A stretch of DNA of 22,940 nt, taken from the NCBI GenBank assembly GCA_033297075.1, contig MU858353.1, positions 1 through 22,940 on the forward strand, given 5' to 3'. Each line of letters opens with the position of its first letter. Within the stretch, counting starts at the first letter, position 1. Both the position numbers and the translations under genes were made by a program. Positions 9,031 through 18,372 of this stretch are shown piece by piece. The stretch comes from Rhypophila decipiens (taxonomy: Eukaryota; Ascomycota; Sordariomycetes; Sordariales; Naviculisporaceae). The notes beneath the pieces were generated by a model. That model did not search any database. It saw nothing but the letters and a program-made list of their open reading frames with translations, and was not told the DNA's origin.

Positions 9031-12000
9031 ATGATGAGGTTCACATCGCGGAATGATGGCCCACCCGGCATGATTCTGATCTTGTCGTGGTCTCTGCTCG
9101 CCCGCTCTCAGTACTCTTATCCATCTACAGCCCCCCTCGCACCCGACAACAGCACTTCGCAAGCCAACTGCACATTCGATCGTGATCCCAATGCCCTCCC
9201 TCCCGTTCCACCATGGGCCGGTTCTCTGCAGGCCCCTCCAAAATGCGCCGTTGGATCCTGCCCAACTGTGTTCAACAGCTGCTGCACATCTACAAAATGC
9301 ACCATGACCTTTATCGGGGCGTGCATGCAGCAAGGGACCATGATCAACCGAGAGTGTGGCTGTCCGGACTTTGACGCCAGTGGATGTGTAAAGTGCACCG
9401 ATAACGCCCTTGGGAAAGCCGAGTACTACCGCTGGCTAAACATAACCTGCGGCGATGTCGATGGTTGGGACGGTCTGCCGAAGGACTGGACCAAGGCCAA
9501 CTCGTCTCTGGATCTCGTCTATCTTGGAGAGGCAGAGGTATGCCTAGACAATAGGTACTATCCGTGCCGCAAGTGCGGGGACCCAGACGGCTACTACGCC
9601 CCTCATTACTGCGTTGATGAAAATCACATGCTGGACTATGCAGGATACCTTACTCCGGAGCTGAACGTGCCGCCCTGTGTGTGGCGAGACTGCCCCGTCC
9701 TCTGGGGGCATTACAACGCTTCCCTCGCCGACAAGGAAGATTTCTACCTCCTGGATCTCGACCCTGCAATCACCACCGACCGCGAGGATGGTAGGTACTA
9801 CCTGGAGCGGTCGTTTTGCGCCACCAGCTCTCACCTCACCTGTCCCGGGATGTGTGCCAGCCCAAGTGAGCAATCCGATCTAATCCTCTGGCTGAACAAC
9901 ACCTGCGCAGCCTATCCTGCCTTTCCGGGCCTTCCCTCAAACTGGACAGCCATCGTCTCAGCGGGAGCCATAGTCCCGGACTCGCCCGAGGCTGTCGCCC
10001 TACATCTCGTGCCCTCAGATAGGATCATCCTTGACGTTCCATCCTGCCTATTCGACACCTGCCGGGAGACTCTGACCCGCGATATTAACACCACAGCCGA
10101 GGTCTACTGCCAACTTGACGCCTCGGGCCGCTTCTGTACCAGAAACAACACCCTCGTTTCCCTTCCAACATTTTGCTCGCCCCTCTCCTATCCAGCCACC
10201 TGTCCCGAGTCCTGTCTCCTGGCCTTTGACAGACCCACCTGGCTCTCCTTCCTCAACACCACCTGTTCCCCAGCCTTTCCACCACAAGATTTTACCGTCC
10301 TCCCGCAAAACTGGACATCTCTCCTGAATGTTCTGATCTCTGACCTCCGTCCCTGGCCGACAGTGGTCTCTCCAGACCTCTCCGAAGCACTGGCATTTTC
10401 CACAAGCCTCAGCTGTCCCTCCGCAGCCGCCAACCTAGGTGTCTTCGCAGCAGTAAACATAGCAATGCTTATAATCACGCCTATCCTCGGCCGCCGCACA
10501 GTGGTCTCAAAACTAACCTTCGGCATCCTCGGAAAGCCCCATTCTCAAGGCTGGATGCTAATGGGACCACTCACCGCCATGCTGCAAACCTCAGCTAACC
10601 TGCTCAACGCCGCTTTGATTCGCTCCACACCGGGGTATGCCGGCACCTCGATGACTACCATTCTGCTGCTCTGGTTCTCACGGCCGAGATTGGCGTGGCT
10701 CTCTGTCGGCTTGGTGGGCTTTCAGTCCGGAAGGGCGATGTACCTCTCTGTAGCGGCGACTTCGTTAACTGCCGAGATGATTTTGCAGTTGTTGTCGGTT
10801 TATACGATGGGATTTGTAGCGAATCATGCGAGGAAACAGGGGTTTTATAAGCTGGGGAATTATCAGGCTGTTATAACGGCTTCCGGAGACGGCGATGATA
10901 GTACCATGGGAACAGACGCAATGGCCATGTACGCGGGCGCGCTGCTCTGGTTGATAGTGGTGATTATTACTTTGGCGATTGTGGGGAAAGCGGTCTTTGA
11001 CGTGAATGTTGCGATTGGAAACTTTAAGTGGACTAGTGGGCTGGATATTTTTAGTAGTAAGAAAGAAGGGAAATTGCGAGATGAGATTGAGGAGCTCAAG
11101 CGCCAAGTGGATCGGGCCGAGAGAGACGTCGGGACATGGCTTGATAATACGACCTTGACAAGGACTCTGATGTCGCGTAATCAGAAGTTGGCTTGGGAAG
11201 AGATTTCGCGGCAGATACGGGAGACAAAGTCAAACCAGACTGAAGAAGGTCAGTCGAGGGCGGATTGGACACGACGTACTGAGTATAGACGCGTGAGAGG
11301 GGGTGGTCAACAGGGGGCACTGGACGTCCTGCTGGAGTCTCTAGGCGAACTGAGGAATTGCGCCAGTGAGAGAGAGGGCAAGTACAAGGCGGCAGTTTCG
11401 AGACTGGGCGAGGGCCAGTTCGCCGAGGGTAGGGGAAATGATGACCAGGATATGGTAGCCACGCGCCAGGAAGCCGACGACCTCGCCGCGTCAATCGGCT
11501 ACTTAGCCACCGACCAGATAGACATCCTAGAGTGGACAAAGGCACAGGCCAAGGACTCCCTGAGCAGAATAGACCCGCGAAGGGATGACAAGAACAACGC
11601 GTTGGCGGCAAAACATGCACGGGTTGAAGAACGAAATTGCTGGTACGTTCACAACCATGTGGTGGGGAGCAAGAACGAATCCGGGGTGGTGGCGCTCACC
11701 GCGGAAAGCAAGGCGGCGTGGAGGCGATGGAAGGATATCGCCGACCTGACGACGCGGCTGGAGCGGCTGTGGGCGCAGCGCCGAAAGCTGCCTACCGGGA
11801 CCCAGTGGATTTTACAGACGCAGTCCAAGCTGCGGAGAGTAGTCTTGATCACGATCTTCGGCATGTTTGGCTGCTGGATAGCACAGTGGCTGTTTTGGGT
11901 CGGCTTCGTGAGGTTGTATACCCCTGACGGGTAAGTTCCATCATCTATACTCTCTCGACATCTCGGTCTGTGTTCAATTCCTACAGGTGAAAAAGGTCCC

Positions 12001-12174
12001 TGATTCTGTCAAATCATTCTCTAGATATTGTCCTCCAAAACTGGGGTACATGGCTGGTACTTGGATACTATTCTCTGTCATTGGTAAGCCTGTTTCTTGT
12101 TCACATCATCTGTCAGCAGATAAAAGCTAACTCCTCGGATTTAATTAGGTGCTCCTCTGGGTGCGAGCTATTGA
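9031..12174 (+). CDS. Polytopic membrane protein with repeated Cys-rich ectodomain (function unknown)
   Basis: Exons 9031-11930, 12025-12083 and 12149-12174 give 994 residues. A hydrophobic N-terminus (MILILSWSLLARSQ, 14-27) looks like a signal peptide, so Met14 may be the true start. Residues 28-465 are rich in Cys and in Asn-X-Ser/Thr sites and contain three related units: WLNITC...GLPKDW (135-153), WLNNTC...GLPSNW (287-305) and FLNTTC...LPQNW (408-428). About five hydrophobic segments follow between 465 and 660. A charged cytoplasmic-type region then begins with a likely coiled coil (KLRDEIEELKRQVDRAERDV). One or two more hydrophobic segments close the protein, with the last TM supplied by the small exon 2 (GYMAGTWILFSVIG). 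I recognise the type from fungal genomes as uncharacterised; the ectodomain could bind a ligand or surface polymer, but that is inference. The first intron also has an internal acceptor that would cut off the last segment. Confidence 0.82.
11931..12024 (+). other. Intron 1 of the membrane protein gene
   Basis: GTAAGT...CTCTAG, 94 bp. It joins RLYTPDG to YCPPKLGYMAG. An earlier CTACAG acceptor at 11986 would instead create an immediate stop (GGG TGA). Confidence 0.75.
12084..12148 (+). other. Intron 2 of the membrane protein gene
   Basis: GTAAGC...TTAG, 65 bp, with a GCTAAC branch-like site. The last exon then encodes only a few residues (GAPLGASY) before TGA at 12172-12174. Confidence 0.65.
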
Positions 12175-12352
12175 GTTGGCTTTATGTGCCAATTCCTCTT
12201 TCAGGTTCGTATTTTTTTTCTACCTGATGGAAAGCACGCCTCGGCCATATTATATTTGTTTCACTTCCAGTCGAATCCCTGACTCAACAAAACAGCTACC
12301 AGGCAGCCATCGACGCATCACAATTCCCGCCAGCGCAATTCCTTTTCTGGTT

Positions 12353-12586
12353 TTATCTCGCAGCAACCGCCCCACGAAATAAATCCCGAATAGATTCTTC
12401 CAGCCCCCGCCGGGCCTTCCATCCGACATCCTGCACCGCCTGGTCAATATTCGGAACACGGTCCTGCACGTCCTGGTATGCCTCCCCGTAATACTCGTCA
12501 GCCGGCAGCTCAACTATGCGCACCTCGGCGCTCGTCTCTTTGGTAAAGTCGGTAGTTTGCGGCCATTTGAGTCTCTTTTTCGCCAT
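12353..12586 (-). pseudogene. Orphan C-terminal fragment of an ArnA-like NAD-dependent epimerase/decarboxylase
   Basis: A 77-codon frame on the minus strand contains EYYGEAYQDVQDRVPNI followed by a GWKARRGLEESIRDLF block. This matches the end of the short-chain dehydrogenase domain of ArnA-type UDP-glucuronate decarboxylases and related sugar epimerases (Y-Y-G-x-x-Y-Q-D-V-x-x-R-x-P, then a G/D-W-x-P-like segment and terminal helix). The Rossmann GxxGxxG and catalytic YxxxK parts are absent. I see no frame for them in the 600 bases upstream on this strand; in-frame TAG lies four codons before the ATG. A TAG that could act as a splice acceptor is there too, so a distant exon cannot be fully excluded, but a relic is more likely. 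Confidence 0.55.
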
Positions 12587-13231
12587 CTCATTCTTCTATA
12601 TGTGTCACGGCACCAACCCTGCGTGGTTAGTCCACGGAGCATGTCATGTGATAGCACGTCCTAGCTCCCACCTGTATTTACCCACCGGCCATCTGCCCTA
12701 GATAGTTTCCTCTCTCCATGGCACAACAAACATCTTAGCTGCCACCTAAGGTTCGCCCCGTGACAATATGTCTGTTTGTCCTACACTCTCTACAACATGT
12801 ATAGTTGCCCCAGCAAGATGGAAAATTCCGACATCCACACCTCATAGATCTGTTCCAGCATTATTCATATGTGGATTGTCCATCCAACAGCGTGCAAGCG
12901 TCCCTCATCAACTAGGACTAGTACGATCTCAAAGAATCTCAAGAACACCAAGACGAAGAAAGAAAGGAGCTAACTAATAGAGGCAAATGTAGCCGGTTAC
13001 CCCTATTACAGTCCAGTCTCATGCGGGCTTCACCGCTAGGATTCACCGCCAAGGCCAAGGCCCTAGTGCCAATTCAGCGAGTTGCGTTTTGTAGTGGCTG
13101 GAAAAGAAAGTTAAATGAACCTCCAAAGGCGGGGAAGACACGAGTCTCGTTGCACATGGAATCATGAAATCTGCCCTCACATACTCACACACCAATCTCA
13201 CTACGCAGAAGACTACAGCATCCGAACGGAA
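12587..13231. other. Intergenic region upstream of the P450 gene
   Basis: No recognisable gene or repeat. It holds the putative P450 promoter. An in-frame upstream ATG at 13115 would add 39 non-homologous residues before the membrane anchor and is not preferred. Confidence 0.4.
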
Positions 13232-14992
13232 ATGATGGCGAGTCCTGCGTTGTTGGCTCAGGTACACGACCACCGGTGGTGGTTGCTTGTCGTTTCTTTC
13301 ATAGCCCTGTACGCGGTCCGTAAGATACAGACCTATCGGCGTCTCAGCGCATTCAAGGGCCCTTTCGGCGTGGGCTTCACGTCATTCTGGCACTCCTGGT
13401 CGTTCCTCACTTGGAGATCGCACCTGTTTTACAAGGAGATCATTGATGAATACGGTGAGTTATTGACCTCTCCCGTCACCTTTGGTATCAAATGCACCTG
13501 CTGAATGACCACCTTCGTCAAAGGACCGATTGCGCGCGTTGGCCCCAATGACCTTGTCACCTCTTCACCCGAGTTGCTCGCCCACATGAGTGCCGTGCGC
13601 TCGCCGTACTCCAGGGGGGAGTGGTATAACCGTGCGACGCGGTATCAACCTGGGAAGGATCACATCTTTAGCGAGCTTGATGAGGAGAAGCACAAGCGAC
13701 GGCGCCAGCAGATGGCGCCCGGGGTAAGCTTTGCCCTACTAAACAGGCGGACTGAACGGGCAGTGATCTAACAGTTGGGTGCAATAGTACTCGGGCAAGG
13801 AAAACCTGTCGCTCGAAAGCTCGATCGATCTGCACGTTTTGGAACTCGTCGACCTGATCCGCACCAAATACCTCTCGACCGAAACGCAGGCACGGCCGTT
13901 CGATTTTGCTCGCAAGATTCAGTTCTTCACCCTCGACGTCATCAGCCACGTCGGCTTCGGCGAGCCCTTTGGTGATCTTCGCACCGACCAAGACGTGAAT
14001 GAGTACGTCAAGGCCGGCGAGATTGGACTGACCGTCACCACGGTCGGCCTGGCGCTCGGCATCACGCGCTTCCTGCAGCTCCCCCTGGTCGCCCGTGCCC
14101 TTGGGCCGTCAGAGAAGGATGTGGTCGGGTTCGGACGCATGATTGCCAATGCACGTCCTCTCATCCAAAAGCGGCTGGAGCGCGAGACTGACAACCGGTC
14201 CGACATGCTCGCCTCGTTTGTCCGGAGCGGCCTGGACGCAGACGAGCTGGTCTCCGAGACGGTGCTGCAGATCATTGCCGGGTCAGACACGACAGCCACA
14301 GCACTTCGGAGCATCATGTTGTACCTCTTTTCGCATCCTCGGGTCTACGCGAAGCTCCAGGCCGAGATTCACGCCACAGCGCAGGAGCGCAAGTACAAAG
14401 GTGTTATCCCGGATAGTGAAGTCCGGAAACTGCCGTACCTCCAAGCCGTTATTAAGGAGGGGATGCGAATGCACCCGCCCATAACTGACTCGGTCCCCAA
14501 GCGTGTCCCTGATGGAGGCGACACAGTGGTGGTTGACGGCAAGTCTGTTTTCCTCCCCGGCGGTGCCTTGGTAAGCTACGCGGCGTGGCCTCTCCACCAT
14601 AGCAAGGCCATTTTCGGAGATGATGCCGGCGTTTTCCGCCCCGAGAGGTGGCTTTCGAAGAACTTGAAGGACGAGAAGAAAATGTTGGAGATGAACCGGA
14701 CCCATGAGCTCATTTTTGGTTACGGCAAATACCAATGTTTGGGCAAACCGATCGCGCTGATGGAGATTGGCAAGGTTGTCTTTGAGGTACGTATGCGCTC
14801 TGCACTGCGGCAGTCATGATTCCGTTATGTGGTGAACGTTGTGCGACTGCTAACTGGAAGATGTAGCTCTTGCGAAATTTCGACTGGTGCCTTAGTAACC
14901 CCGAGAATCCCTGGAGCGAGTACAACTGCATGGGCATCTTCGTCCATAGCAACATGTCGGTGACGGCATCGGAGCAGGATTTCAAGAGTTGA
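13232..14992 (+). CDS. Cytochrome P450 monooxygenase (pisatin demethylase-like fungal CYP)
   Basis: Exons 13232-13454, 13524-13723, 13788-14786 and 14867-14992 give 515 residues, the normal fungal P450 length. A single N-terminal membrane anchor (WWLLVVSFIALYAV, about 14-27) precedes the usual basic/Pro-poor hinge and YGPIARVGPNDL block. The I-helix AGSDTT (305-310) carries the oxygen-activating Asp-Thr. The K-helix ExxR is E365-R368 (EGMR), the PERF-like motif is FRPERWL, and the haem loop FGYGKYQCLGK has Cys458 as thiolate ligand. It is expected to be an ER-bound class II enzyme using a separate reductase. Overall sequence style resembles the pisatin demethylase group, but substrate is not inferable. 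The start with the Met-Met pair directly before the anchor was preferred. All three introns have GT-AG ends (69, 64 and 80 bp). Confidence 0.92.
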
Positions 14993-15440
14993 TGCAGTAT
15001 GTACATTGCGGTTTTCCTTTAGGAGTGAAATAGAAGTCTTGCGAGATGTCGTAGTGGCCTGGCCTGGCCAAGGTCTGACTTGTGGCCGTAATATCGTTTC
15101 TTTGCAAATTGTCCTCCGATTTTGGCCACCTCCAAGGTGTCTTTTTAATAATGCTAAACCCACCCCTAGACGGCCACAGATCCCTGTTGCCTCTTGCCTC
15201 ACCACATCTTGGCATTATTAGCGCCAACAGTTTTATTTTCTGAAAATAAATTCACAGTTCTTTCTACTACCGCCACTCATATCCGCCGTCCTATCGCCAC
15301 CAAAGTCAATTTCCATGGCTGGTATAATTTAAAATTTTCACAAGATACTACAAAGTGGCAAAACACAGTCAAGTAAAAATATCATCGCACGGGTAAGGGT
15401 TAATACAATACCCATTGGGTAAGTCATTGATTTTCAAAGC
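14993..15440. other. AT-rich spacer after the P450 gene
   Basis: Contains the P450 3' UTR, then AT-rich sequence up to the start of recognisable LINE homology. No gene is seen. Confidence 0.45.
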
Positions 15441-15444
15441 TGCG

Positions 15445-16027
15445 GATAATCTAGACCACCAGAGAGAGATTATCTTCAGAGACAAAACACTCAAGAGATG
15501 AAGGCCCCAACAAAGCGAAGAGCTCACTACTGGTCCAAATTCGAACTGGTGCTATCGGGCTCCGGGACTTCCTATTCAAACGGGATGTCCCAAGGATTGT
15601 AACACCATTTTGCAAGTGTGGTGAAGGCCTTGAAACTGTCGAACACCTAGTCATATAGTGTTTGGTTCCACCGTTGACCCGAACATGGGAGAGAGCAGAC
15701 ATTCGGACTTGACGGGATTTTTACTCTGTCTTACAGGGCATTGATCCTCAGCTGTACGGCTAATGGGAAGGATCCTGAGCTTGCTGATGGACGCGGGAAG
15801 ATTACCAATGTACAATCTGCAAGAAAGCTAGAACTGGATTCGAGTGTTTGAAACCCCCTCCATTGAAGGCCGGGAGGTCTTCTTCTTTTGTATTTACAGG
15901 CTCAGCCACTGATGTGTTTTCTCAATTATCGGTACCGGTTTTTCACCGGACCTGTAAGGGCACGGATTTCCTGTACAATACAGTAAATAGTTTGAAGGTC
16001 CGACATGCCCAAGGGCAGAGCGGTGTA

Positions 16028-16060
<33 letters not shown>
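15445..16060 (+). mobile_element. Decayed 3' end of a plus-strand LINE (non-LTR retrotransposon)
   Basis: In the frame through 15500-15700 the plus strand reads NKAKSSLLVQIRTGAIGLRDF, then CKCGEGLETVEHLVI, a stop and C. This is the reverse-transcriptase zinc-binding (zf-RVT-type) tail found after RNase H in Tad/I-like LINEs of fungi. The pattern is S-x-L-x-Q-x-R-T-G-x-I-G-L, then CxCG...ETVxH...C. The frame has an internal TAG and no RNase H or RT remains upstream. About 350 bases later a TAA-repeat tail ends the element, the expected 3' end of an I-like LINE. The left boundary is approximate. Confidence 0.75.
16030..16060 (+). repeat. (TAA)n tract, probable LINE 3' tail
   Basis: Perfect trinucleotide run of about 31 bases placed just where the 3' end of the upstream LINE fragment is expected. 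Confidence 0.8.
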
Positions 16061-16342
16061 TTCATTATCTACAATCTATTCTCACTAGTAGCTTTTTGTT
16101 AGGACATCCCGTTACGACAATGACATTACATACCCTGTCTGGGGAGCCTTGCCACGATCTCTAATCTACTATCGCCCATATCCTAGGTGTAATGCCATGC
16201 AGTGTGTTCTCTCCTCGGGTATGCAACACTTGGGTCTTAATTCAACTTGCTCAAATGAAGTTTCTCCAGAGTCATCTGGTCGAAGTATAAGCTAAATGCG
16301 CCACATATGAACCACCCCCACATTTGGATCAAGCCAAGCCGT
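16061..16342. other. Spacer between LINE tail and Fot1-like element
   Basis: No coding or repeat signal is recognised in these 280 bases. Confidence 0.4.
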
Positions 16343-18094
16343 TGCAAGCCACAACCAACCCATCATGTCTCATTACCACTATGAAGCTATTTTTAATCAA
16401 CATAAATACAGGAAAGAGTCGAATCCACACTTTCGACGTCGCTGAGTTCACTGAAACTGTCCTCGAAGTCTGGATCCCTATGCCTGGACCTCCTGACGGC
16501 TTGGATGTTGGCAAACTTGGAATTGGGAGTTAATTCTACCTTCTTCCGTTTCTTATGCTCCAAGTCCCAGAGACGAGCTTCTATGGCCTCGCATTTGGCC
16601 TGGAGCATGGCCATGGCCATATCCTTCTTGTCAAAGGCTTTTTCCACCTTCCGGAATAGTTGCCTTTGACTTCTATCCCCCTTCTTCCCAAGGTTCAACT
16701 GGGCCAACTGTACAGTCATTTCCATGACTGCTTTGGGGGCATTCCAGGGGTTGTTATCTCGACAAACAACCTTTTTGGCATGGAGAACTGGCCTGGCTTC
16801 ATTGGTGTTGAGCGGCTTCATTATGGACTTATTTGTACTGTTTTCCAGGAGCAAAGGGCTCCGTAATGGCTTCTGGCGGTTGATCAGCCATAAACCGGTT
16901 GCTCGCCAGCACCCCAGGACGTTGGAGGACTTGAAACCATCCTGGTGGGCCTGCCAGTAACACTTCAACGGTAGTCTCTTCCCAACAGTTGTTGAATCCG
17001 TATATTGGTTGGCTTGGAAAAGAAGAGATCGATACCGTTGTTTGACTGCTGAGAAGACGCCCAGATCTAGTGGTTGGATCACATGGGAGGCATGTGGTGG
17101 TAAATACAACAAGAAAACGTTGTTGGCAAAGCAATTCCACATATAATCGACCGTCTGGTGGCTCTCATGCCCATCCAGTATAAGCAGGCGAGCCTCGGAG
17201 GGATCCTGGGGCTGAGTCATAGGTAGGAAGATCTTCTGGAGCCATTCCAAAGCAGTCTCGTCGTCAGTCCAGCCTTTCTGAGTTGCCGCAAACATCCAAT
17301 CTTCAAAAGGCTTCAAATCTCTGGGAAACCATTGCTTCTGGACCTATTTCCCCTTAAAAATAACGAGTGGAGGCAATGCCCGCCCAGAAGCCGAGATACA
17401 TTCGATAAAAGAGGTCCAGGTTCGACTTCCAGGTTGCTTTTTGACAACGGCTTTGTACTCTGAGCAGCCAACAACCGTACCATTCTGGCCCTGACCCTCC
17501 ATAAGCCCCATTTCGTCCTTATTCCAACGGTTCTGGAGTTTAATTGCCTTGATCTCTGGGACCTCAAGCTGTCGAAAAAAGACCTCAATATTGGCTTTTG
17601 TGGCATTGTTAAGCCGTACTGAATCCACCCTCTTAGCTCTCTCGGTAGCAATATTGCCATTTCGAGCCAAAAAATCCGGTTACCCATCGCTTTCCAACCC
17701 TCGTTTCGTTCCCACGGATGTCAGAGAGTCTTTGAGCCAAACCTCTGATCTCGGCATGGGTTACAGGGAACCCCAAGGCGGCTTGGGTACGGATCCAAGT
17801 AGCCAGAGTCTCTTCCTGGACTGGAGAAATCCTCTGGTAGGGAGAAAAGGCCTCTCTTCGGCTCTGGGTAGTGTTGAGGCGGTTGCGAATGGTCCCATAT
17901 GGAATGGCAAATTCTACACTTGCTTTTCGCATTGAGAGGCCATTCCTGACCGCATCGATGGCTTGCTGGAGCTTCTCTTTGCTGTGCGGCTTCTTCATCG
18001 TGATTTCCTGCTTCTTGGCTTTATTTTGGTAAAAAGAAATTGAATATTGGGCCAGAATTGAAGGAGTTGTGGGTGATGAGGGTTGGTGGCTTGC
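16343..18094 (-). mobile_element. Fot1/pogo-type DNA transposon (approximate ends)
   Basis: The transposase pseudogene at 16393-17998 is flanked by an imperfect inverted repeat. TGCAAGCCACAACCAACCC (16343-16361) on the left matches, on the other strand with small gaps, GGGTTGGTGGCTTGCA (18079-18094) on the right. That gives a 1.75-kb element, within the usual Fot1 size. A TA target duplication is not visible at these points, so the true ends may be slightly different. Confidence 0.6.
16393..17998 (-). pseudogene. Fot1/pogo transposase, inactivated by one frameshift and one nonsense codon
   Basis: The reading starts at 17998 with an HTH/CENP-B-like DNA-binding region (RKASVEFAIPYGTIRNRL, then RWVTGF). 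It continues in another frame from about 17670, because an A6 run at 17669-17674 (A5 would keep frame) shifts it. It then runs through NKDEMGLMEGQ (first catalytic Asp) and reaches a TAG at 17344-17346 that interrupts an otherwise continuous frame. The rest supplies LLILDGHESHQ (second Asp) and HASHVIQPLDLGVFS (third Asp), completing the DDE/D triad of DDE_1 transposases, and ends at 16393. Total about 535 codons, full length for Fot1 relatives. Such enzymes cut and paste the element between TA dinucleotides. With only two lesions this copy decayed recently. Confidence 0.9.
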
Positions 18095-18103
18095 ATGTTG
18101 ACA

Positions 18104-18124
18104 GATGGATGGATGGATGGATGG
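18104..18124. repeat. (GATG)n tract, possible 3' tail of the minus-strand LINE
   Basis: A tetranucleotide run, read CATC on the minus strand, lying about 250 bases past the ORF2 stop and directly beside the Fot1-like right end. It may be the simple-repeat tail of the LINE, but could be an ordinary microsatellite. Confidence 0.5.
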
Positions 18125-18372
18125 AATTTATTTCGCCCGGAGGCACTAAGCCTAAAGGGCCTATACACGCTAACTACATTCGGTTCATACAATTCCGCCA
18201 TTATCTCGTCCAAGCCCTCTACTGTCCACCTTTCAACCACTCAGTACCTCTTGTCATGTTATACCAGATCACCTTGGAGGTTATATTCTCCAAGTGTTCA
18301 GCGTCCTATCTTCAGCAGCTAAAGCAGGATCTGCTGGTTTGAGGCTGTGTGGGATTCCTCGGTCGAGTTCCC

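Noticed and set aside
17549..17935. Plus-strand frame of 128 codons
   Set aside because: Antisense shadow of the Fot1 transposase N-terminal half.
18104..18124. Telomere-like repeat
   Set aside because: The unit is GATG, not TTAGGG, and the run is short and interstitial.
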